Source: an uncultured Thiotrichales bacterium
Lineage (GTDB): Bacteria; Pseudomonadota; Gammaproteobacteria; CAIRSR01
DNA length: 40,776 bases
Direction: 5' to 3'
Assembly (NCBI GenBank): GCA_903824965.1
Contig: CAIJYR010000021.1
Coordinates: 1-40,776, forward strand
Shown here piece after piece: positions 35,604-40,776 of the stretch; position 1 is the stretch's first letter, and each line of letters opens with the position of its first letter. The notes beneath the pieces are model-generated. The model was not told the DNA's origin and ran no database searches. It saw only the letters and a list, made by a program, of their open reading frames with translations. Position numbers and translations under genes: made by a program.

Positions 35604-36085
35604 CAATGTCTCCGTTTTTGGCTTGCTTTCTTGCAATCCACGCCCCCAATGGAAGAATGAGGGCGATGAGGAAGGAAGGCGGTTTCCCGTCTCCATCGGT
35701 ACTACACAAGGCACCTATGCGCCGAGGGACAGAAGCTCTACAGCGTCCCCTTCCTCGTTAATGGTGAGGCACTCTATACCGTCCAGACAGGCCAACTGGC
35801 CTACCTGCATACGTCAAGACGCCCTGGTGGGGTGCACACAGGGCGCTGGGTCAAATTGGCTTGAAGGTTCAAGGGGCCGCCTGTGCGTTGGCAAAGGGAA
35901 TCGGTAAACAGCGGGGGGAAGTATACGACGCATGATCCACGCGTATCCCAGAAGAGCGATGGTTGGGGGGGCACACCCAGCAACGCCGCATTAGACCATG
36001 CGGAACCTAGTTTGTTCAATCCTTTCGAGCAGTCCCACGTGGGGGGTGCACGTATCTACAAGGAGATATTTGCGGGACGACCGAG
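35604..36085. other. 482-base spacer without a supported gene
   Basis: No frame here has convincing protein features. A plus-strand stretch at about 35735-35865 reads LYSVPFLVNGEALYTVQTGQ and then stops, which is protein-like but has no start and no recognised family, so it may be a gene remnant. A perfect palindrome CCCACGTGGG lies at 36034-36043. An AAGGAGATAT sequence near 36060 looks like a ribosome-binding site but leads only to a very short frame. The promoter of the sorted protein gene should be here, but I cannot place it. Confidence 0.5.
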
Positions 36086-36607
36086 CTATGTGCTTGCGCG
36101 TTCCGCAATCCATTGTGGAACAATGGTTTTACCCTGCTGGTATTCGTCACGGTAAAGCTTTTTAACGGATGCTTTGTCGAGGCTCAACAGCGTACCCCCT
36201 GATTCGAAGTGCTGCTGAAACACTTTTCCCACCGCGAAGACGGCAACGCCATTCGTCATCGAATAAATCGTAGCCGAGGCAAGATACCCAATCAGTGGGA
36301 TGGCTGTGACCGCTGCTCTGGAGTGGCTGGCCACGTAAATAGAGCCAACACTGCCCACCACAGACAAAAACATCTTGATGAGCGCAAGGCGATTGGGGAA
36401 GGGAAAGCCGTATATCCTTGCTAGATCATCAATCATCATGATTTCGATGGCCGCGACCCCTGCCGCGTCCACGAGTGGCATCGGAATCAGTCCGCAGCCA
36501 ACCGCGATGATCACATTATGACGAATGAGTTGTTCTGCTTTGGCACGGCGTGACGCTTGTTCCGCATAGGTTTCCTGTTCGTAGGGGACATCCGTTTGGG
36601 TATTCAT
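36086..36607 (-). CDS. DUF697-like membrane protein, paralogue B
   Basis: The 173-residue protein contains the DUF697/YcjF-type pattern: IIAVGCGLIPMPLVDAAGVAAIEIMMI, then LSVVGSVGSIYVASHS and AAVTAIPLIGYLASATIYS, giving about three hydrophobic segments. The C-terminal AVGKVFQQHFESGGTLLSLD is nearly the same as in the neighbouring paralogue. Such modules occur at the C-terminus of membrane-associated GTPases and as free-standing proteins; the function is unknown. ATG 36607 has CGGAGGG 6 bases upstream. It lies downstream of paralogue A across a spacer with a repeat array and a terminator-like hairpin. Confidence 0.8.
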   Translation of the reverse strand: MNTQTDVPYEQETYAEQASRRAKAEQLIRHNVIIAVGCGLIPMPLVDAAGVAAIEIMMIDDLARIYGFPFPNRLALIKMFLSVVGSVGSIYVASHSRAAVTAIPLIGYLASATIYSMTNGVAVFAVGKVFQQHFESGGTLLSLDKASVKKLYRDEYQQGKTIVPQWIAERAST

Positions 36608-36644
36608 CAAAAACCCTCCGACCGATTGGAATCGTTGCGAATAC

Positions 36645-36730
36645 AAAAAAGACCCCGTAAAGACTCCGTGGACTCAGAACGAATGACTCAAAACAAATGA
36701 CTCAAAAAACGAAAGACTCAGAACGGGGCC
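36645..36730 (-). terminator. terminator- or attenuator-like hairpin between the DUF697-like genes
   Basis: On the minus strand an 8-bp arm (36730-36723, GGCCCCGT) can pair with ACGGGGTC (36658-36651) through one G-U pair, followed at once by six T (36650-36645). The loop is long, about 64 bases, and contains the GACTCA repeat array. It lies 38 bases before the start of paralogue B, so it would stop most transcripts coming from paralogue A, or act as an attenuator. Confidence 0.5.
36671..36724. repeat. four-copy GACTCA direct repeat array
   Basis: GACTCA occurs at 36671, 36685, 36699 and 36715, spacing 14, 14 and 16 bases. The extended unit is GACTCARAAC with AAT or AAA between copies. The array lies in the spacer between the two DUF697-like genes. 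Confidence 0.85.
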
Positions 36731-36792
36731 TCTTAACGCGGTTTCTTGGGGTGTACAAGAACCAACCTCTAGGCATCGAGAGCCGTAGTCGG

Positions 36793-37293
36793 TTACGCTG
36801 CTTTCGTTCCGCTGACCACGGTTTTGCCTTCTGCCAAGGTAGAAGCAAAATATTCACGCACCTTTTCAGGCTTAAAAGTCAGAAAGGTACCACCGGATTC
36901 GAAGTGCTGTGTAAAGACTTTCCCAATGGCATAGGTCGAAGCGCCGCCCAAGGTGCCCATGCTGACCATGCCCGCCATTTGTCCAACCACCGGAATCATC
37001 TTGACGAGGCTTGCGGTCGTCGGGGCCATCGAGACGGGCGCAACACCGCCCACCAAGCCCGAAATCGCCTCTTTGCCAAGGTTTTTGGAGAATGGAACCT
37101 CATAGACCTTGCTCAGACTGTGTAACATTTTGAGCTGTACCGAAGTCAGCGCCACCAAATCAACCATTGGGATTGGGAGGAGACCCGGCAGCACGGATCC
37201 GAGACTGTACTTGCGTACAATCGAATTGGCCCGTGCCAGCTTCTGGGCGGGGGTCAGCACCACTGCTGCTTCTTCTGCTTTTTCAGTAGCCAT
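36793..37293 (-). CDS. DUF697-like membrane protein, paralogue A
   Basis: The 166-residue protein has LGSVLPGLLPIPMVDLVALTSVQLKMLHSLSKVY, the typical start of free-standing DUF697 proteins, then SMAPTTASLVKMIPVVGQMAGMVSMG and AIGKVFTQHFESGGTFLTFK. It is clearly related to paralogue B across its length, so the pair arose by tandem duplication. It has an Ala/Glu-rich N-terminus and a Lys-rich C-terminus, both probably cytoplasmic. GAGAGGAA precedes ATG 37293, and a near-consensus promoter lies about 50 bases further upstream. Confidence 0.82.
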   Translation of the reverse strand: MATEKAEEAAVVLTPAQKLARANSIVRKYSLGSVLPGLLPIPMVDLVALTSVQLKMLHSLSKVYEVPFSKNLGKEAISGLVGGVAPVSMAPTTASLVKMIPVVGQMAGMVSMGTLGGASTYAIGKVFTQHFESGGTFLTFKPEKVREYFASTLAEGKTVVSGTKAA

Positions 37294-37345
37294 CGATCGG
37301 TTCCTCTCGAAAACAGGAAAACTCACTTAAACACATACCACTGTT

Positions 37346-37374
37346 ATTATACCATTTGTACCATAACTGTCCAA
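37346..37374 (-). promoter_or_regulatory. strong sigma-70 promoter for the DUF697-like genes
   Basis: On the minus strand TTGGAC (37374-37369), a 17-base spacer and TATAAT (37351-37346) are close to consensus, with TG one base before the -10 (extended -10). It lies just after the PAP2 gene and about 52 bases before paralogue A. This is the best promoter seen in the window. Confidence 0.8.
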
Positions 37375-37390
37375 ACGCTCAGTCACTCCG

Positions 37391-37933
37391 CTAGAAAAAA
37401 CCTCTGACCAACGGTAGGGTGAATACGGCGATGAAAGCCCCAAAAGCAGCCCCAGCGAGGACGTCAGAGGGATAGTGTAGCCCAAGCACGACCCGTGAAA
37501 GGGCAACCAGCCCCGTAAAAGGGCCTACCAGCCACACAATCATCGGGTGGTAGCATACGGCAATGATGCTGAAGGCAACGGCGTGGAGCGTGTGACCTGA
37601 GGGGAAACTGTACTGGTCTAGGGGGATGCTTCCTAGTCGGATGCGTCCCTCCACTTGGTAGGGTCGTGGACGGGTGGTGCCCATTTTGACCCCTTTGTAG
37701 ATCGTGACGCAAAACAAACCCACAATCGACAGATGTAGCACGGAGGGCAGTTCCCGCACCCCATAGCAGATCGGAAGAGAGAGGATCAGGGTATACCAGA
37801 ACAGGCCATCTCCTAGCCGACTCACCGTGGTGAAAAGCCATAGCCCCAGTGGACGCTGGCTCACCCGGTTCGCGGCTAGGCACAAACGCAGCTCCCATGC
37901 AATCACATGGGACAGAGACAAGGAATAACGCAT
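37391..37933 (-). CDS. PAP2-family membrane phosphatase
   Basis: The 180-residue, five- to six-helix protein has the three PAP2 phosphatase motifs: KMGTTRPRP (KX6RP), FPSGHT and SRVVLGLHYPSD (SRX5HX3D). Enzymes of this kind remove phosphate from lipid pyrophosphates such as undecaprenyl pyrophosphate, or from phosphatidate, at the inner membrane. Which substrate applies cannot be read from the sequence. It is divergent from tatA; the 275 bases between (37934-38208) contain the tatA promoter and no supported gene. Confidence 0.93.
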   Translation of the reverse strand: MRYSLSLSHVIAWELRLCLAANRVSQRPLGLWLFTTVSRLGDGLFWYTLILSLPICYGVRELPSVLHLSIVGLFCVTIYKGVKMGTTRPRPYQVEGRIRLGSIPLDQYSFPSGHTLHAVAFSIIAVCYHPMIVWLVGPFTGLVALSRVVLGLHYPSDVLAGAAFGAFIAVFTLPLVRGFF

Positions 37934-38106
37934 AATGCCAATTCTCTACGGACTGCCGCATCCGTCGGTGTTTGAAGTAAGGTGTCGTGGCCAAGACCAG
38001 CAGGGTAACATGGAGCGGTCTCCTGTATCCCTACATAACGTACCAAATATTTGCGCCATCGTCCCGTGCCATTGGCTGGAGGCGTGCAACCTGTTCCGTG
38101 ATCCGG

Positions 38107-38135
38107 TTGCAATCCAGGGCACCCAGGTCTATAAG
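38107..38135 (+). promoter_or_regulatory. promoter of the tat operon
   Basis: TTGCAA (38107-38112), a 17-base spacer and TATAAG (38130-38135) form a good sigma-70 promoter. Transcription would start near 38142, about 67 bases before the tatA ATG. Confidence 0.6.
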
Positions 38136-38208
38136 GCTCTGGTGTCCCGTTCTTGATGCAAGGGATGCCACACTTCCCTTCCCCTTTCACTGTGATGGAG
38201 AACCAACG

Positions 38209-38511
38209 ATGGGTATCGGTGGAATACACATTTGGAACCTACTCATTTTGCTCCTGGTGGTTATCTTGTTGTTTGGTACGAACAAATTGCGCAACATCGG
38301 TGCCGATTTAGGCAATGCCATCAAGGGCTTCCGCAATGCCATGCGGGAAGGACACGACGCCGCCAGCCCTGCCAGCCCCCCTAGTTCTCCTAGCTCTCCC
38401 AATGCTCCAGCACCCGCAGACAAACCCGCACCCGCCGAACCCAGCGCGGCCACCGAAGCAGGTCGTGTCATTGAAGGGCAAGTGACTGCACGAGATGCAC
38501 CCAAGGCGTGA
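38209..38511 (+). CDS. tatA: Tat translocase subunit TatA
   Basis: The 100-residue protein has one N-terminal transmembrane helix ([16 protein letters not shown]), the FG hinge, and an amphipathic helix ([22 protein letters not shown]). A Pro/Ser/Ala-rich tail follows. TatA oligomers form the export path for folded proteins. GGAG lies 8 bases before ATG 38209; the upstream part of the open frame is not coding. tatB follows after 9 bases. Confidence 0.96.
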   Translation: MGIGGIHIWNLLILLLVVILLFGTNKLRNIGADLGNAIKGFRNAMREGHDAASPASPPSSPSSPNAPAPADKPAPAEPSAATEAGRVIEGQVTARDAPKA

Positions 38512-38520
38512 GTACAGACC

Positions 38521-38934
38521 ATGTTTGATATTGGTTTCTGGGAATTCATGATGGTAGGGTTGATAGCCCTCATTGTAGTAGGCCCGGAGCGTTTGCCTGG
38601 ACTTGCCCGCACGGTGGGTTTATGGGTAGGCAAGGCACGCTACTTCGTGAGCAGTGTCAAGGCCGAAATCGATCGAGAGATCCAAGCCGATGCTTTGAAG
38701 CGTATGCTCGAAGAGCACGCAAAGGTACCAGAAATCCACGAACTCCTCGAAGAGACGCATCAACACCTGACGGACGTTCAGGACGCCTTGCGTTTGCCAC
38801 TCGAACCGAGTTCGCATGCGACCCCGCAGGCGCTCCCAGCCGTTCAAAATTCCACCCCCCCTTCGGATGCCCTGGATACTGTGCCGGAAGCGTTGCACAC
38901 CGCCGAAGCACCCGACAAAACAGGCCACCCATGA
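38521..38934 (+). CDS. tatB: Tat translocase subunit TatB
   Basis: The 137-residue protein begins [31 protein letters not shown], which is characteristic of TatB with its GPERLP hinge. A charged amphipathic helix ([15 protein letters not shown]) and a Pro/Ala-rich tail follow. It binds Tat signal peptides together with TatC. Its stop overlaps the tatC start (ATGA), so the two are translationally coupled. Confidence 0.97.
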   Translation: MFDIGFWEFMMVGLIALIVVGPERLPGLARTVGLWVGKARYFVSSVKAEIDREIQADALKRMLEEHAKVPEIHELLEETHQHLTDVQDALRLPLEPSSHATPQALPAVQNSTPPSDALDTVPEALHTAEAPDKTGHP

Positions 38935-39761
38935 GTACGCACCCTGAGGGCGATCAGGCACAGTCCTTTATTTCGCACTTGATCGAACTGCGCGAACGAT
39001 TGTTGCGCATCATTCTGGCGGTATTGCTGGTGACGTTGGCGCTGCTCCCCTTCTCCAACCCCCTGTATACCTGGGTGGCCCACCCGCTCATGCACTTGCT
39101 CCCCCAAGGGTCGAGCATGATCGCAACCGAAGTCACCTCGCCCTTTATGGCACCGTTCAAGCTCACCATGGTGGCTGCCCTCTTTTTGGTCATGCCCTAT
39201 ATTCTATATGAAATATGGGCTTTCGTCGCACCGGGTTTGTACCGCCATGAACGTAAATTAATTCTGCCCCTTGTGGTATCGAGTGCCTTGCTCTATTACT
39301 TAGGCATTGCATTTGCGTATTTTGTGGTCTTTCCGTTGGTCTTCGGTTTTTTTGTCGCGACAGCCCCCCAAGGCGTGTCTGTCATGACTGATATTAATAA
39401 ATACCTTGATTTTGTGCTGACTCTGTTTTTTGCTTTTGGGGTCGCCTTTGAGGTGCCGGTTGCAACAGTCTTGCTGGTTTGGACAGGGGTATTGCATCCT
39501 GACACCTTGGCTGCAAAGCGCCCTTATATCATTGTAGGGGCTTTTGTCGTCGGCATGATCTTAAGTCCACCGGATGTGTTTTCTCAAACCATGTTGGCCA
39601 TACCGATGTGGTTGTTGTTCGAGGCGGGACTCTATGTCTCACGTCTTTTGTTACGCGCCCGAAGCAAGACCACAGACATCGTGCCGATAGTCTCTTCAGA
39701 GACGAAAGAGATTGATTACCCCGTTGGATCAGGTATAGAGCATAAGAGACTCGATGAATAA
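38931..39761 (+). CDS. tatC: Tat translocase subunit TatC
   Basis: The 276-residue protein has six transmembrane helices and the TatC N-terminal signature [12 protein letters not shown]. Further landmarks are the cap region with [44 protein letters not shown] and the LSPPDVFSQ loop. It is the signal-peptide receptor of the Tat system. The last 30 residues extend past the usual end, and the final eight bases overlap the next gene. Confidence 0.97.
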   Translation: MSTHPEGDQAQSFISHLIELRERLLRIILAVLLVTLALLPFSNPLYTWVAHPLMHLLPQGSSMIATEVTSPFMAPFKLTMVAALFLVMPYILYEIWAFVAPGLYRHERKLILPLVVSSALLYYLGIAFAYFVVFPLVFGFFVATAPQGVSVMTDINKYLDFVLTLFFAFGVAFEVPVATVLLVWTGVLHPDTLAAKRPYIIVGAFVVGMILSPPDVFSQTMLAIPMWLLFEAGLYVSRLLLRARSKTTDIVPIVSSETKEIDYPVGSGIEHKRLDE

Positions 39762-40608
39762 TCAACCAAGCATCCAATGTGACATGAACCCTGAAGTAAA
39801 GACAGACATTTTCCTAGGCGACTGTAGGGAGGTGCTACAGCAGTTGCCAGACAATTCCGTTGATTTGATTTTTACTTCGCCACCCTATGCTGATCAGAGA
39901 AGAAGTACCTATGGCGGTATCCATCCTGATGACTATGTCAACTGGTTTCTTCCCATCAGTGCAGACCTGTTGCGTGTCTTAAGAACGAACGGAACATTCA
40001 TTCTAAACATTAAAGAGAAAGTCGTGTCTGGCGAAAGAAGCACGTATGTGCTAGAACTCATTCTTGGGCTAAGGCAGCAAGGATGGTTTTGGACGGAAGA
40101 ATTTGTATGGCATAAGAAAAATTGTTTTCCTGGGAAATGGTCTAACCGTTTCCGCGATGCGTGGGAGAGGTTGTTGCAATTTAATAAAAGCAAGACATTC
40201 AATATGTACCAAGATTCCGTTAAAGTGCCCATTGGTGATTGGGCTGCAGGGCGCTTGAGAAATCTAAGCGAGACTGATAAAGTTCGTGATAATGCCAAGA
40301 ATGGTAGTGGTTTCGGAAAAAATGTATCTAATTGGGTTGGCAAAGAGACTGTCTATCCTACGAATGTGCTGCATTTGGCAACGGAGTGTAGCAATAAGAA
40401 TCATAGTGCTGCGTTTCCAGAAAGCCTGCCAGACTGGTTTATTAGATTATTCACAAAAGAATATGATGTGGTACTGGATCCCTTTGCTGGTTCGGGAACA
40501 ACCTTGGTCGCCGCGAAGCAATTGCAAAGAAGCTCAATTGGCATTGAGATACTGCCGGAGTATTATAAAATGATAAAAGACCAATCTATATTTAACCAGT
40601 TGTTTTAA
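39754..40608 (+). CDS. DNA methyltransferase, N4-cytosine/N6-adenine type (beta class)
   Basis: The 284-residue protein has its catalytic motif IV (TSPPYADQR) before the SAM-binding motif I near the end ([10 protein letters not shown]), the order of beta-class amino-methyltransferases. SPPY is typical of N4-cytosine enzymes. No target sequence can be read from it. It starts at ATG 39754, overlapping the tatC end, or at ATG 39784; neither has a clear ribosome-binding site. Its DNA is visibly richer in A and T than the rest of the window, with AT-rich codons, which suggests horizontal transfer. No restriction endonuclease is seen in the window, so it is either an orphan or half of a system cut by the window end. 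Confidence 0.9.
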   Translation: MNNQPSIQCDMNPEVKTDIFLGDCREVLQQLPDNSVDLIFTSPPYADQRRSTYGGIHPDDYVNWFLPISADLLRVLRTNGTFILNIKEKVVSGERSTYVLELILGLRQQGWFWTEEFVWHKKNCFPGKWSNRFRDAWERLLQFNKSKTFNMYQDSVKVPIGDWAAGRLRNLSETDKVRDNAKNGSGFGKNVSNWVGKETVYPTNVLHLATECSNKNHSAAFPESLPDWFIRLFTKEYDVVLDPFAGSGTTLVAAKQLQRSSIGIEILPEYYKMIKDQSIFNQLF

Positions 40609-40664
40609 CTTGGCGCGACGCGCAATGAAGAATCGATTAATCGTAACTGCTCAGGAGGGTGTTG

Positions 40665-40776
40665 TTGGGACGCTCCGGAGATGTTAGTTCATCAACTGAG
40701 GCGAGGTTGAGGCACGACCCCCTGGAAAGTCTGAACCAGTACCTGGAAGGGATTAACGCCCTGTTTGCGCATGGTA
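40665..40776 (+). CDS. partial gene start at the window end
   Basis: An open frame starts at TTG 40665 (or TTG 40662 or GTG 40659), and AGGAGG at 40653-40658 is ideally placed 6 bases before TTG 40665. It runs off the window after 37 codons, including HDPLESLNQYLEGINALFAHG. I recognise no family. The base composition has returned to that of the main window, so the AT-rich segment seems to end with the methyltransferase. Confidence 0.4.
   Translation, partial: MGRSGDVSSSTEARLRHDPLESLNQYLEGINALFAHG

Noticed and set aside
36060-36170. AAGGAGATAT followed by TTG as a small plus-strand gene
   Set aside because: The frame is only about 32 codons, overlaps the end of the DUF697-like paralogue B on the other strand, and has no recognisable features.
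38117-38148. GGGCACC...GGTGTCCC hairpin upstream of tatA as a regulatory RNA
   Set aside because: Most of it overlaps the -35/-10 promoter region, so it would not be transcribed in full, and the stem has bulges.
37935-38156. Plus-strand frame of about 73 codons upstream of tatA
   Set aside because: Its composition is not protein-like, it overlaps the tat promoter at 38107-38135, and no ribosome-binding site precedes it.
40634-40643. CGATTAATCG palindrome after the methyltransferase as an operator
   Set aside because: It is a single 10-base palindrome with no second copy or clear promoter; too weak to call.
1-40776. CRISPR array, rRNA or complete insertion sequence
   Set aside because: No regularly spaced long repeats, no rRNA-like sequence and no intact transposase were seen.

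Overview
The window reads as a chromosomal segment of a Gram-negative proteobacterium, most probably a gammaproteobacterium. The supporting signs are the mltD - YafS-type methyltransferase - rnhA neighbourhood, a CheZ phosphatase, the dapA-bamC pair, a Pseudomonas-like CheY, a Tat operon and many envelope lipoproteins. The glutamate-cysteine ligase is of the type first described in Acidithiobacillus ferrooxidans, and one surface protein carries a JDVT-CTERM-like sorting tail. The species cannot be named from the sequence. Base composition looks moderately GC-rich throughout, except for an AT-rich DNA methyltransferase at the right edge. No rRNA or tRNA gene and no CRISPR array was seen.

Layout. 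0-3.2 kb (minus strand): a nested inverted repeat, a small unrecognised gene with a 9-bp in-frame repeat, a CnoX-like chaperedoxin and the lipoprotein lytic transglycosylase MltD. 3.2-7.7 kb (plus): a methyltransferase, RNase HI, then a well-formed sigma-70 promoter leading into cheY-cheZ and a GspE/PilB-type secretion or pilus ATPase. 7.9-13.0 kb (minus): fused pabB-pabC, rlmB and an 863-codon membrane-anchored coiled-coil protein of unknown function, apparently one operon, divergent from aroE with practically no intergenic DNA. 13.9-17.9 kb (minus): a VWA-domain secreted or membrane protein, a membrane-anchored acidic-repeat protein, a small multi-pass membrane protein and a small hypothetical protein. 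18.3-25.3 kb: gshA (minus) divergent from an MdtB/MdtC-type RND pump whose stop codon overlaps the start of a PAS-GAF-PAS-GGDEF-EAL protein. 25.3-31.3 kb: an ACR3 arsenite exporter (minus), then dapA, bamC, ffh and a GGDEF protein (plus). 31.3-35.6 kb (minus): a probable decayed TnpB tail, a clean terminator, a TolC-family protein and the sorted surface protein. 36.1-37.9 kb (minus): a PAP2 phosphatase and two paralogous DUF697-like membrane proteins separated by a repeat array inside a terminator-like hairpin. 38.1-40.8 kb (plus): tatABC, the horizontally acquired-looking DNA methyltransferase, and the start of one more gene.

How it fits together. Most genes are housekeeping for the envelope and cytosol: outer-membrane assembly (BamC), membrane targeting (Ffh), folded-protein export (TatABC), murein remodelling (MltD), lysine/diaminopimelate, shikimate, folate and glutathione biosynthesis, and 23S rRNA methylation. 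Signalling and motility appear in pieces: CheY/CheZ without the rest of the chemotaxis operon, an isolated type II/type IV pilus-class ATPase, and two c-di-GMP enzymes. The least explained parts are the 863-codon coiled-coil membrane protein, the VWA/acidic-repeat operon, the RND pump coupled to a c-di-GMP enzyme, and the twin DUF697-like genes with their attenuator-like spacer.
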